64,000 nt of DNA from Cupriavidus pauculus (GTDB lineage Bacteria > Pseudomonadota > Gammaproteobacteria > Burkholderiales > Burkholderiaceae). Where the stretch lies: NCBI RefSeq assembly GCF_003854935.1, contig NZ_CP033970.1, forward strand, positions 744,001-808,000. The letters run 5' to 3'. A program made the position numbers and the translations under genes. Below are positions 37,402-46,417 of this stretch, one piece after another (within the stretch, counting starts at the first letter, position 1; the number at the start of each line of letters is the position of its first letter). A model generated the notes under the pieces. That model did not search any database. It was given only the letters and a program-made list of their open reading frames with translations, and was not told where the DNA came from.

Positions 37402-39063
37402 ATGTTCCGTTTTCGCCTGACGCTCGCCTTTGCCCTGCTCGTCGCCCTCGTCTGCATCCAGGCGGCGTTCGTTTATTGGGGCGCCAACCGCGTCAACGAC
37501 TACGCCCAGCACAGCCGGCTGGCCAACGACATCCTGGCCGAACTGCTGGACCTTTCCGCCAACAAGCAGCGGCTGCGCGTCTGGGCGTCGCAGCGGCTGA
37601 TGAACGCCGATGCCTCGCCCGAGGCCCGCGACCGCCTGCTGGCCAGCATGAAGCGCAGCGCCGGCCGGCTGCAGCAGCTTGCCCAGCGGGACATCGTGCT
37701 CTGGAACACCATCTCGGCGCTCGATGGCGTGCCCGTGCCGCCCGAGGTCAACGAACTGGCCGGCATGTCCGAACTGCTGGGCGACAACATCCGCGCCGTG
37801 GAAGGCCGCCTCGTGGCCCTGCAGCCCCTGCCGCGCGACGCCGACTTCGCGGGCGTCTGGAACGAGCTGAACGAGGTGTTCGACAAGGCGCGCGGCCGTG
37901 ACCTGCGCGAACTGCTTTACGGCGCCATCGAACGCCAGCGCGCCGCCGTGCCGGTGGCGCGGGCCGCCACCGAGCGCGGGCTGGACCGGCTGCGGACCCA
38001 GGCGTTCGTGATGGCCGCCGTGACGCTGCTGGCGGCCGTCGTGCTGGCGCTGCACCTGGGCCGGCGGCTCAAGCGGCCGCTGGACCAGTTGCTCGAAGGC
38101 GTCGGCGCGCTGCGTAGCGGGGCCCTCGACTACCGCCTGCCGATCCATTCCGGCGACGAATTCGGGCACGTCGCGGCCGGCTTCAACGCCATGGCCGCCG
38201 AGTTGCAGCAGCACCGGATCGACGCCGACGCGGCGCGCCGCCGGCTGGAAGAGGCGGTGCAGGCCCGGACGGCCGAGTTGAGTTCGGCGCACGAGACGCT
38301 CCAGCGCATCGACCAGCGCCGCCGGCAACTGTTTGCCGACCTGGGCCACGAGTTGCGCACGCCGACCACGGCCATTCGCGGCGAGGCCGAGATTGCGCTG
38401 CGCGGCGGCGAGAAGCCCGCGCACGAGTACCGGCAGGCGCTGCAGCACATCGTCGGCGCCGCCGAGCAACTGACCGGGCATATCAACGACCTGTTGCTGA
38501 TCGCGCGGGCGGAAGCTGACCAGTTGGTCATGCAGCCGCGCAGCGTGGCGCTGTGGCAGCTCCTGCAGGATTCCGCCGATTTTGCCGATGCGCTGGGGGC
38601 CGAGCACGACGTCAAGATCCAGCTCCAGGCGCCCGAGGGCGCCGACGGCCTCACCGTCATGGCCGATGCCGACCGGCTGCGGCAGGCCATCGTGATCCTG
38701 CTGGACAACGCCATCCGCTATTCGCCGCGCGGCAGCACGGTATGCCTGCGCGCGGCGGCCAGCGGCGACGGCGTGCGGATCGAAGTGGAGGACCAGGGCA
38801 TCGGCATCGACCCCGAGGAACTGGGGTCGGTGTTCGAGCGCTTCATGCGCGGCCGGCGCGCGCGGGCGCATCGGGCGGACGGCACCGGCATTGGCCTGTC
38901 GATTGCGCTGGCGATCGTGCGGGCCCATCATGGCAACCTTTCCGTCAGCGCCGCCGCGCCGCATGGCACCCGCGCCTGCATCGAGCTGCCGCCCGGGCCG
39001 CGCGCCGATGCCGCCGGCGCCGGCGCCACAGCCATCCCACACCATGAACATCCTGGTCATTGA
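37402..39063 (+). CDS. Sensor histidine kinase
   Basis: This 553-residue inner-membrane kinase has two transmembrane helices (about 7-28 and 203-222), with a helical periplasmic sensor between, HAMP at about 224-280, a coiled segment, then the DHp domain with phospho-acceptor His316 (LGHELRTP) and the HATPase with N box (LLDNAIRYSP), G1 (EDQGIGID) and G2 (GTGIGLSIA). The signal is unknown. The last 20 bases overlap the response regulator gene. The C-terminal tail is Ala/His-rich, probably a product of that overlap. Confidence 0.93.
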   Translation: MFRFRLTLAFALLVALVCIQAAFVYWGANRVNDYAQHSRLANDILAELLDLSANKQRLRVWASQRLMNADASPEARDRLLASMKRSAGRLQQLAQRDIVLWNTISALDGVPVPPEVNELAGMSELLGDNIRAVEGRLVALQPLPRDADFAGVWNELNEVFDKARGRDLRELLYGAIERQRAAVPVARAATERGLDRLRTQAFVMAAVTLLAAVVLALHLGRRLKRPLDQLLEGVGALRSGALDYRLPIHSGDEFGHVAAGFNAMAAELQQHRIDADAARRRLEEAVQARTAELSSAHETLQRIDQRRRQLFADLGHELRTPTTAIRGEAEIALRGGEKPAHEYRQALQHIVGAAEQLTGHINDLLLIARAEADQLVMQPRSVALWQLLQDSADFADALGAEHDVKIQLQAPEGADGLTVMADADRLRQAIVILLDNAIRYSPRGSTVCLRAAASGDGVRIEVEDQGIGIDPEELGSVFERFMRGRRARAHRADGTGIGLSIALAIVRAHHGNLSVSAAAPHGTRACIELPPGPRADAAGAGATAIPHHEHPGH

Positions 39064-39724
39064 AGACGACGCCCGCGTGGCCGATTTCCTGGTGCGCGGG
39101 CTGCGCGCGGAGGGCTATCTCGTCCAGCTCGCGCGCACCGGGCCCGAGGGGCTGGACATGGCGCGCCGCGGCGACGCGTCGCTGCTGCTGCTGGACCTGA
39201 TGCTGCCCGGCATCGACGGCCTGGAGCTGTGCCAGACGCTGCGCGCCGAGCGCAACCACGTGCCGATCCTGATCCTGACCTCGCTGAGCGACGTGGGCGA
39301 CCGCGTGGCCGGCCTGCGGCTGGGCGCCGACGACTACCTGACCAAGCCGTTCGCGTTCGAGGAACTGCTGGCCCGCATCGAGGCCCTGCTGCGGCGTGGC
39401 CGCGAGCAGCAGCCCATATCCCAGCAGCTACAGGTGGCGGACCTGGTGCTCGACCGCGACCGCATGCAGGTCATGCGCGGCGGCCAGGCCATCCCGCTGA
39501 CGGCCAAGGAGTTGGCCTTCCTGGAACTGCTGATGAGCGCGCCGGGCCGGGTGTTCAGCCGCGAGCGCATCCTGTCCAACGTCTGGGGCGCCAACGAGGA
39601 TCCGCTGACCAATATCGTCGACGTCTACGTGCGCCGGCTGCGCAGCAAGATCGACGACGGCCACGCGCTGCCGCTGCTCAAGACCGTGCGCGGGCTTGGC
39701 TACCGCATCGACGATGTACCCTGA
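39044..39724 (+). CDS. OmpR-family response regulator
   Basis: This 226-residue regulator has a receiver domain with acidic pocket (EDD at 7-9), phospho-acceptor Asp51 (LLLLDLMLPG) and Lys in TKPFAF, followed by a winged-helix output domain (LTAKELAFLELLMSAPGRVFSRERIL ... TNIVDVYVRRLRSKID). It resembles CopR/QseB-like regulators. It is translationally coupled to the kinase. Directly repeated 10-base sites with 11-base period lie about 30 bases after its stop and may be its own target. Confidence 0.94.
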   Translation: MNILVIEDDARVADFLVRGLRAEGYLVQLARTGPEGLDMARRGDASLLLLDLMLPGIDGLELCQTLRAERNHVPILILTSLSDVGDRVAGLRLGADDYLTKPFAFEELLARIEALLRRGREQQPISQQLQVADLVLDRDRMQVMRGGQAIPLTAKELAFLELLMSAPGRVFSRERILSNVWGANEDPLTNIVDVYVRRLRSKIDDGHALPLLKTVRGLGYRIDDVP

Positions 39725-39751
39725 GCCAGTTGCGCCGGTCCCGGCACGATT

Positions 39752-39772
39752 CGTTCATCTGCCGTTCATCTG
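39752..39772. promoter_or_regulatory. Tandem direct repeats, candidate OmpR-type binding site
   Basis: CGTTCATCTG occurs at 39752-39761 and again at 39763-39772, a period of 11 bases, the usual arrangement for OmpR/PhoB-type regulators. A further TTCATC occurs near 39790. The site lies 130 bases upstream of the gene at 39902. Confidence 0.45.
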
Positions 39773-39854
39773 ATCGTCAGCATCGCTTCATCGAAGCCGG
39801 GCCCTGCGGTTAACGTTCGGCCCCCAGAATTTTCCCGTGCCGATTCACCGGCGC

Positions 39855-39872
39855 CACCCCTGCACAGGGGTG
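39855..39872. promoter_or_regulatory. Perfect palindrome before the DUF4440-like gene
   Basis: CACCCCTG, two bases, then CAGGGGTG, ending 29 bases before ATG 39902. It could be an operator or a leader hairpin. Confidence 0.35.
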
Positions 39873-39901
39873 ACGACCAGACTGACCACAGGAAAAATTC
39901 G

Positions 39902-40390
39902 ATGACATACGTTGGTGCCGCTTCCCTCGCCGCCGTTGCCGCAGGCGTTCTTCTCACCTCGCTGCCGGCCGCCGCGCAGTCCGCCGCGCAGCAAGCCTGC
40001 GCGCCCGCCACCCAGCAGCAGATCGCCAGCCTGTTCGACCGCTGGAACGACTCGCTGCGCACCGGCGACCCGGACAAGGTGCTGGCCAACTACGCGCCGG
40101 ACGGCGTGCTGCTGCCGACCGTGTCGAACCAGGCCCGCACCACGCCGGCCGCCATCAAGGACTACTTCATCAAGTTCCTGAAGTACAAGCCGCAGGGATC
40201 GATCGACGACCGCTTTATCCGCATCGGCTGCAACGTGGCCCAGGACGTCGGCAACTACACGTTCCGGTACGCCGACGGCAAGACCGTCCACGCCCGGTAC
40301 ACCTATGTCTATGAGTGGAAGGACGGCAAGTGGCTGATCGCCCACCATCACTCGTCGGCCATGCCGGAGCCGGTGACGGGGGCGAAGTAA
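39902..40390 (+). CDS. Exported SnoaL/DUF4440-like protein
   Basis: This 162-residue protein has a signal peptide (VGAASLAAVAAGVLLTSLPAAAQ) and a single cone-shaped NTF2-like domain (QQIASLFDRWNDSLRTGDPDKVLANYAPDGVLLP) of the CaMKII-association/DUF4440 (SgcJ/EcaC) type. Two cysteines, one near the mature N-terminus and one in IRIGCNVA, could pair in the periplasm. The function is unknown. It follows a two-component system whose probable tandem binding site lies upstream, so it may be its target. Confidence 0.8.
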   Translation: MTYVGAASLAAVAAGVLLTSLPAAAQSAAQQACAPATQQQIASLFDRWNDSLRTGDPDKVLANYAPDGVLLPTVSNQARTTPAAIKDYFIKFLKYKPQGSIDDRFIRIGCNVAQDVGNYTFRYADGKTVHARYTYVYEWKDGKWLIAHHHSSAMPEPVTGAK

Positions 40391-40413
40391 GCGATACCCT
40401 TGGCGCCCAGCGC

Positions 40414-42273
40414 TCAGGCCGGCGTGGCCGTCCTGAGCTTGTCTTCCCACAGCGCCTGGATGCGCTGGCCAAGGATCTCCGGGCGGCCCTTGAAGATCAG
40501 CCGCTCGATGGCCTGCGGGCCCGCCAGCTTGCCCTGCATGACCCGCCGCTCCTCGGCGCGCTCGATCATCCGCACGGCCGCCGCGATGTACTGCTCGGTG
40601 GACGTGGTGATCGTCCAGTCCGGAAAGCCGAGCCGGCGGAACATGCCCTCGTCGATATGCTCGTGGACCTCGGCGCCGGTGCGGCACACGCCCACCAGGC
40701 CCGACCAGACCGTATCGACGATTCCGTTGGTGTTGCCGAACGGGAACGGGTTCAGGAACATGTCGCAGTCCGCGATGACCGCCATGTAGTCGTCGTAGCT
40801 CTGGTGCTTGTGCACGATGGCCGACGGGCCGATGATCCGGCGCACCACGTTGCGGACCTGCGGGAACATCAGCCCCGTGGCCTGCCCCACCAGGAAGTGG
40901 AACTCCACCGGCACCTTGGTCGTCCGGGCAATCGCCGCGCAGGCCGCCAGGAACTTGGGATTGAGCTTGATCGTCGTGGCCGCCACGGCGACCTTGACGA
41001 CTTCGGTCGGCCGCGGCTTCCTTGCCGCGTCCAGGTCCAGCCGCAGCATCGCCGCCGGGGCCCGGTACGGCATGCCGTCCGGCGGCAGCTTGAGCAGCGT
41101 CTCGCTGAAGCACGCCTCGTCGCCGACGTAGTCTTCCTCGACCACCACGTAATCCATCGCATGGCCGTGGGTCGTGGCCGGATGGCCCAGCGCCATCAGT
41201 TGCAGCGGCGCGACGCGCAGGCTGGCCAGCAGCATCGTGATCGGGAACATGCCGACACTTGGCATGTAGGCCGCCTGGGCCTGGTACTTCTCGCTGGTGG
41301 CGCGCACGTGCGCGGCGTTTTCCCAGACGCTGCCGCCCTCCAGCGGCACGAACTCGTCGAACACGGCCTTGCCGGCGTCGTCCACACGATCCTCGTAGCC
41401 CATGCCGACCAGATGGAACTTGTCGCGCATGGCCACCATGGTCTGCGAATGGGTGCGGTAGATCGAATGGTTCTCGGAGAACCACTCCAGCACCACCAGG
41501 ATCACCGGCTTGCCCGACGCCGGCCGGGCCGCCGGGCGCGCCACGTCGGCCACGCCCAGCGACGCCAGCTTGCGCCGGATCAGCGTGTTGATCGGCTTCT
41601 TGATGTCGTGCTTGCCCGGCAGGTCGGCGTAGCTGCAGTGCATGTAGACGTCGTGCAGGATGGCCATCGGCAACTGATCGACGCTGTCCACCTCGGCCAG
41701 CCGCGGCGGCAGCCAGCGCAGCAGCAGCTCGCGCTTGGCGTGCGCCGACGGGGTGGCCAGGAAGCGCGACGACATGATCGCCAGCGCGAGGCCGGCCGCC
41801 AGCACCTTGTCGACGCCCCAGATCACGTCCCAGTCGAGCACGACTTCCGATTCCGGGAAATAGAACAACTGAAACTTCTGCAGCTCCGACGTGCGCAGTT
41901 GCAGCGCCGTGCGCGCCTCCTCGTCCGCGCCCAGCGTACGCAGGATGTGGTCGCCATTCCGGAACGGGCTGGCCGCGAACAGGGCCGCCAGCCAGCGCTG
42001 GTACTGGAGCAGCACGGCGGCCCCATGGTCCGAGAAGCGGAACGACGGATTGGCGACGAGGCTCGTGATGGCGGACGCCAGCCGCGTGAGCAGGTGGTCG
42101 TCCATGATGTCGAGCGCCTCAACCGATTGCGGCCACTCGTCGACGTCCATCAGCAGCCCGTAGTGGCGGTCGATGAGCTCCATCAGGGCCACCAGCTCGC
42201 GGCCGGCCTTTTCGTGCTCGCCGAGGTAGCACAGGTACTCGAACTTGTTGATGCTGAATTTTGTGATCGTCAT
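40414..42273 (-). CDS. HMW1C-like N-glycosyltransferase, second copy
   Basis: This 619-residue protein is the size of HMW1C (620). The N-terminal half is the helical all-alpha domain of the family, and the C-terminal half is a GT-B (GT41) domain with GHPATTHG, DYVVVEEDYVGDEACFSE, LPPDGMPYR, AATTIKLNPKF, NPFPFGNTNGIVD and EVHEHIDEGMFRRLG. The lysine in AATTxKLNP and the aspartate in GNTNGIVD correspond to UDP-sugar-binding residues known from the Actinobacillus enzyme. It should transfer glucose or galactose to Asn of N-x-S/T sequons in the cytoplasm before adhesin export. The start at 42273 lies behind GAGG. It is about half-way related to the copy at 44510. Confidence 0.93.
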   Translation of the reverse strand: MTITKFSINKFEYLCYLGEHEKAGRELVALMELIDRHYGLLMDVDEWPQSVEALDIMDDHLLTRLASAITSLVANPSFRFSDHGAAVLLQYQRWLAALFAASPFRNGDHILRTLGADEEARTALQLRTSELQKFQLFYFPESEVVLDWDVIWGVDKVLAAGLALAIMSSRFLATPSAHAKRELLLRWLPPRLAEVDSVDQLPMAILHDVYMHCSYADLPGKHDIKKPINTLIRRKLASLGVADVARPAARPASGKPVILVVLEWFSENHSIYRTHSQTMVAMRDKFHLVGMGYEDRVDDAGKAVFDEFVPLEGGSVWENAAHVRATSEKYQAQAAYMPSVGMFPITMLLASLRVAPLQLMALGHPATTHGHAMDYVVVEEDYVGDEACFSETLLKLPPDGMPYRAPAAMLRLDLDAARKPRPTEVVKVAVAATTIKLNPKFLAACAAIARTTKVPVEFHFLVGQATGLMFPQVRNVVRRIIGPSAIVHKHQSYDDYMAVIADCDMFLNPFPFGNTNGIVDTVWSGLVGVCRTGAEVHEHIDEGMFRRLGFPDWTITTSTEQYIAAAVRMIERAEERRVMQGKLAGPQAIERLIFKGRPEILGQRIQALWEDKLRTATPA

Positions 42274-42310
42274 GATCGGCCTCGCAGGAAAAGGATAGGA
42301 CAGTGGCACG

Positions 42311-42622
42311 TCAGGCAATCTTCGCGAGCACGAACATGCCCGCCATCGCCCCGCAGGCCAGGCCGATCAACCGGCCCAGCAGCATGTTGTTGAGTTCGTC
42401 GTCCAGCACGAACGGATAGCGCTCGCGCCAGTACGTACGCATCAGAATCGGACGCGGCAGGCAAATGCAGGCGGCGATGGTCACGCCAATCAGCAGATGC
42501 CAGATGTTCCGCCCTTCGTTCATCTCGGCAACGGGTATGACGGACAGCAGCAGCATCGCCACCACCGTCGTCACGACTGTCAGAAAGATGCCGGCAATCA
42601 GCCGGTCGACTGGATGTTTCAT
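42311..42622 (-). CDS. Small membrane protein of the adhesin locus
   Basis: This 103-residue protein has three hydrophobic segments (LIAGIFLTVVTTVVAMLLLSVI, IWHLLIGVTIAACICL, MLLGRLIGLACGAMAGMFVL) separated by short charged loops. I do not recognise it. The ATG at 42622 has AGGAGT upstream. It sits between the fusion gene and the second N-glycosyltransferase gene, 37 bases before the latter, and is probably cotranscribed. Confidence 0.65.
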   Translation of the reverse strand: MKHPVDRLIAGIFLTVVTTVVAMLLLSVIPVAEMNEGRNIWHLLIGVTIAACICLPRPILMRTYWRERYPFVLDDELNNMLLGRLIGLACGAMAGMFVLAKIA

Positions 42623-42703
42623 GATGGACTCCTTGGTCAATTCACCTGAAGGGTAGAGCCGTCCCTGACCGCATCGAATAGCAATTTCTTTAAACAATTG
42701 GCA

Positions 42704-44513
42704 TCAGATTCTGGGTTCGCCGACAGTCACCTGGCGTCTCTGCTTGTCTAGCATCAGACCGAGCAGTTCGCCGTTCATGCGGGCGATTACCTCGGGCACC
42801 TCGGCGCCCCAACGCTGGCGGAACAGCCGCATCGACGGATACCAGGGGCTGTCCTCGCCTTCGTAGAACCAGCGCCAGTCCGTGTAGAACGGCAGGAACA
42901 GCCACGTCTGCTTGCCCAGCGCGCCGGCCACGTGGGCGACCGAGGTATCCACCGTCACCAGCAGGTCGAGCGCCTGGACCGCCTGCGCCGTCTCGATCAT
43001 CGTCTGCACGCCGGCGCCGATGTCGTAGAAGTTGGGCAGGCGCCGCGCGTAATCGGCGGCCTCGTCGGCGCCGGGACCCTTCTGCAGGCTGTAGAAGTCC
43101 ACTTCCTGATGCGCGAACAGCGCGTCCAGCACCGAGAGCGACCGCAGCGAGCGTGCATGGTCGTTCTCGTGATTGGGCGCGCCCTTGAACACCACGCCCA
43201 CCTTCAGCGCCTCGGGCCGCCCCGGCAGGCTGGCCGCCTCCGGCACGCGCAGGAACGGCACCGTTTGCGGCAGGTTCGACACATCGACCGGCAGGTGGGC
43301 CATGATCGCGTGCGGATAGACCCAGAAATCGTGCGGCGCCAGGCTGGACGTGGCGTCCACGCGGACCACGTCGTCCGCCTCGCCCGACGCCTTGAACAGC
43401 TCGAAGATCGGTCCCTGGCACACCACGGTCACATGGGCGGCGCCACATTGCTCCCGCAGGACCCGGGCGAACCGCAGGAAGAAGATCTCGTCCCCGAGCC
43501 CGAACTCGCTCCAGATGACAATGCGCTTGCCCTCCAGCGGCTGGCCTGTCCAGGCCGGGGTGTTGGCCGGCGGCTGCGCCTTGGTGCGACGCTGCCAGTT
43601 GATGCGGGCGTACATCTGCTCGCGCAGCTGGAAGCCCTGGTTCAGGCGCCCGCTCTTGATGTAGTGGAGCATCTGGTAAAGCTGCGGATTCCATTCGCCA
43701 TGCAGGCGCTTCGTGGCCAGATCCAGCACGTGGTCGATTTCGTCCATCAGGCTCCAGCGCTGCGCCAGCATGATCGAGCGAAGGTAGGCCTGGAACCGGT
43801 ACGGATAGGTCGCGACGGCCTCGCGGCAGCAGCGCACGCAGTCGTCCGCGTTCTGGGCCGCGTTGGCGCGGCCGAGCAGGTCCTGGATGCCCGGCGCGGC
43901 GCGCTTGCGCAGCACCACCTCGATCACGCCCTCGACAAAGCGCCGCGTATCGGCCTCGCCGTTGGCTGGCGCCTCGCCTTCATGGTCCCGCACCAGCGCC
44001 ATCCGCTCGCACGACGCCACGCGCGAGAACAGCTGGATGGTGTCCAGCAGGTTCTGGGTGGTCGCGTCGTCGTGCGGTGGCTTGTAGATCGTGAAGCGCG
44101 CGCCGCCGCCCTGGCCGGACGACTGCGCCTTGGCATTCTTGCCGGGCATCGTCAGCCGGATGGTATTGCGCGGCGTCAGGAAGTCCTCGTCCGGCACGGT
44201 GAAGATCACATAGCCGCCGGGCTTTACCAGGTCCAGCCAGCGCGCCAGCGCCTTGTGCGGGTTGGCCAGGGTCTGCAGGCGCAGGCTGGCGTGGACGAAG
44301 TCGAGCGACTGTTCGTCGATGCCCGGCACCTCCTGCATGTCCGACGCCGACTTGCGCCAGGGTTTCACGTCCTGCACGCGCGGGAACCAGCCCGCGAACG
44401 TGGCCAGGCTCTCGCCCGCCCCCGCAGATATCCAGTCCCCGGCCGGCAAAGTAATGCTGCAGGAAGGCGGGGTCGTGCGAGCGCCGCAGCGCCGATTTGC
44501 TGAGTTCATTCAT
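42704..44513 (-). CDS. Methyltransferase-heptosyltransferase-like fusion, apparent frameshift
   Basis: Correcting one base gives a 602-residue protein. The N-terminus (MNELSKSALRRSHDPAFLQ) reads in one frame to GRGLDICGGG, and the continuation ESLATFAGWFPRV lies in another. One extra G in the G-runs (C-runs 44415-44417 and 44419-44423 on the plus strand) explains this. The first 160 residues form a SAM-dependent methyltransferase-like domain (LDxCGGGESL, SLDFVHASLRLQ, GGYVIFTVPDEDFL). A helical repeat region follows. The C-terminal half is GT9-like (GKRIVIWSEFGLGDEIFFLRFARVL, VDTSVAHVAGALGKQTWLFLP). It overlaps the upstream N-glycosyltransferase stop (ATGA). It may modify or extend sugars on the adhesin. 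Whether the frameshift is real or an error is open. Confidence 0.8.
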
Positions 44514-46363
44514 GATCTGTTCGCGTTCTCATTGGCAACCTGTTCCGACCACAGCGCATACATGCGCTCGCCCAGGATCTCCGGGCGGCCCTTGAAGATG
44601 TGCGTCTCGATGGCCTCTCGCCCGGCCAGCTTCGCCGCCAGCGCCTCGCGTTCCTCGTGGTTCTCGGCCATGCGGATCACGGCCGCCTTGTACTCGTCCA
44701 CGGTCTTGGCGATGGTCCATTCCGGGAATCCCAGCCGGCGGAACATGCCCTCGTCGATGTGCTCGTGCACCTCCCGGCCGGTCTTGCAGACGCCGACCAG
44801 CCCCGGCCAGACCGTATCGACGATGCCGTTGGTATTGCCGAACGGGAACGGGTTCGCAAACATCTGGCAGCTTGCGATGGTGTCCATGTAGACGCCGTAG
44901 CGCTGGTCCCGATGCACCACCGCCTTGTTGCCCATCACGCGCTGGATCATGTTGCGGACCTGCGGATACACCAGCCCGCTGCCCTGCCCCACCAGGAAAT
45001 GGAACTCCACCGGCACGCGCGCCTCGCGGGCAATCGCGCCGCAGGTCTCGATGAACCCCGGGTTGAGCTTCATGGTCGTGGCCGCCACGGCGATCTTGAC
45101 GACATCGGACGACCGGGCCGGCGGCTTTGGCGGCCAGGCCAGCAGGTTGGCCGACGGCCGGTAGGGCATGCCATCGGGCGGCAGCACCAGCAGTTGCTCG
45201 CTGAAACAGGCCGGATCGCCGACGTAGTCCTGCTCGACCACCACGTAGTCCATCGCCGGGGAATGGGTCGTCGCCGGATGACCCAGCGCCATGATCTGGA
45301 TCGGCGCGACGCGGAAGGCCGAGACGACCACGGTGACCGCGAACATGCCGACGCTGGGCATGTAGAACATCTGCGCCTGGTACTTCTCGCTGATGTCACG
45401 CACATGGGCGGCCGAGTTCCACACACCGTGGTACTGCAACTCGATGAACTCGTCGAACACCGCCCGGCCGGCGTCGTCCACCCGGTCACGGTAGCCCATG
45501 CCGACCACGTGGAACTTCCGGCGCATCAGGTCGATGGTCTGCGAATGGGTGCGGTAGATCGAATGGTTCTTCTGGAACGATTCCAGCACCACCAGCAGCA
45601 CCGGCTTCTTCCCGTCCTTCGGCGCCACGGCCTTGCGCTCGGTGTCATGCACGCCCATCCCCGCCAGCTTGCGGCGCACCAGCGTGCAGAGCGGCTTCTT
45701 GATGCTGTGCTTTTCCGGCGTGTCCGCGTAGCTGCAGAACATGTTGACGTCGTGCATGATCACATGCGGCAGCCGGTCGAGGTTTTCCACCTGGTCCAGG
45801 CGGCCGGGCAGCCATTCCAGCAGGAACTCGCGTTTCCGGTGCGCGGCGACGGTGCCCTGGAACCGCGGCGAGAGGATCGCCATGGCCAGCCCGCCAGCCG
45901 CGCCCTTGTCGAGCTTCCACAGTGCGTCCCAGTCAAGCTTGATTTCCGACTGCGGCAGGTAGAAGAGCTGGAACTTCCACAGGTCGGCCGGGTGGATGTC
46001 GAAGCTGTCGCGCGCCGTTTCGTCGATGCCCAGCGCCCGCAGGATGTGGTCGGCATTGCGGAACGGGCTGCTGGCAAAGATGCTCGCCAGCCAGCGCTGG
46101 TGCTTGAGCACCGATGCGCTGTCCTGCTCGGACATGTGGAAGTCCGGATTGGTCGCCAGCGCGGTGATCGCCGCGGCCAGCCGCGTCACCATATGCTCGT
46201 CGCGGATATTGATGGCCTCCGTCGACTGCTCCCATTCATCGAGGTGGCTGGTCTCGCCATAGCCATCGGCAATCTTCTGCAGCAACTCGCGCAGGCCGTT
46301 GAAGGCAATCGCGGGATCACTGCGATAACAGTGATGCTCGAACGTCGTGATATCGAATTTCAT
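44510..46363 (-). CDS. HMW1C-like N-glycosyltransferase, first copy
   Basis: This 617-residue cytoplasmic GT41 enzyme has the same two-domain layout as the copy at 40414: helical N-terminal domain, then GHPATTHSPAMDYVVVEQDY, LPPDGMPYRP, AATTMKLNPGF, HFLVGQGSG, NPFPFGNTNGIVD and VCKTGREVHEHIDEG. The key lysine and aspartate are present. In HMW systems such enzymes add hexoses to Asn of the adhesin before secretion. It lies directly after tpsB (54 bases) and overlaps the next gene by 4 bases, so it belongs to the adhesin operon. Confidence 0.95.
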   Translation of the reverse strand: MKFDITTFEHHCYRSDPAIAFNGLRELLQKIADGYGETSHLDEWEQSTEAINIRDEHMVTRLAAAITALATNPDFHMSEQDSASVLKHQRWLASIFASSPFRNADHILRALGIDETARDSFDIHPADLWKFQLFYLPQSEIKLDWDALWKLDKGAAGGLAMAILSPRFQGTVAAHRKREFLLEWLPGRLDQVENLDRLPHVIMHDVNMFCSYADTPEKHSIKKPLCTLVRRKLAGMGVHDTERKAVAPKDGKKPVLLVVLESFQKNHSIYRTHSQTIDLMRRKFHVVGMGYRDRVDDAGRAVFDEFIELQYHGVWNSAAHVRDISEKYQAQMFYMPSVGMFAVTVVVSAFRVAPIQIMALGHPATTHSPAMDYVVVEQDYVGDPACFSEQLLVLPPDGMPYRPSANLLAWPPKPPARSSDVVKIAVAATTMKLNPGFIETCGAIAREARVPVEFHFLVGQGSGLVYPQVRNMIQRVMGNKAVVHRDQRYGVYMDTIASCQMFANPFPFGNTNGIVDTVWPGLVGVCKTGREVHEHIDEGMFRRLGFPEWTIAKTVDEYKAAVIRMAENHEEREALAAKLAGREAIETHIFKGRPEILGERMYALWSEQVANENANRS

Positions 46364-46417
46364 AGCCGTCTTTCTCGAAAAGGGGCGCTTGGCGTGTTGT
46401 GCTTGCGTTGCGTTGGC

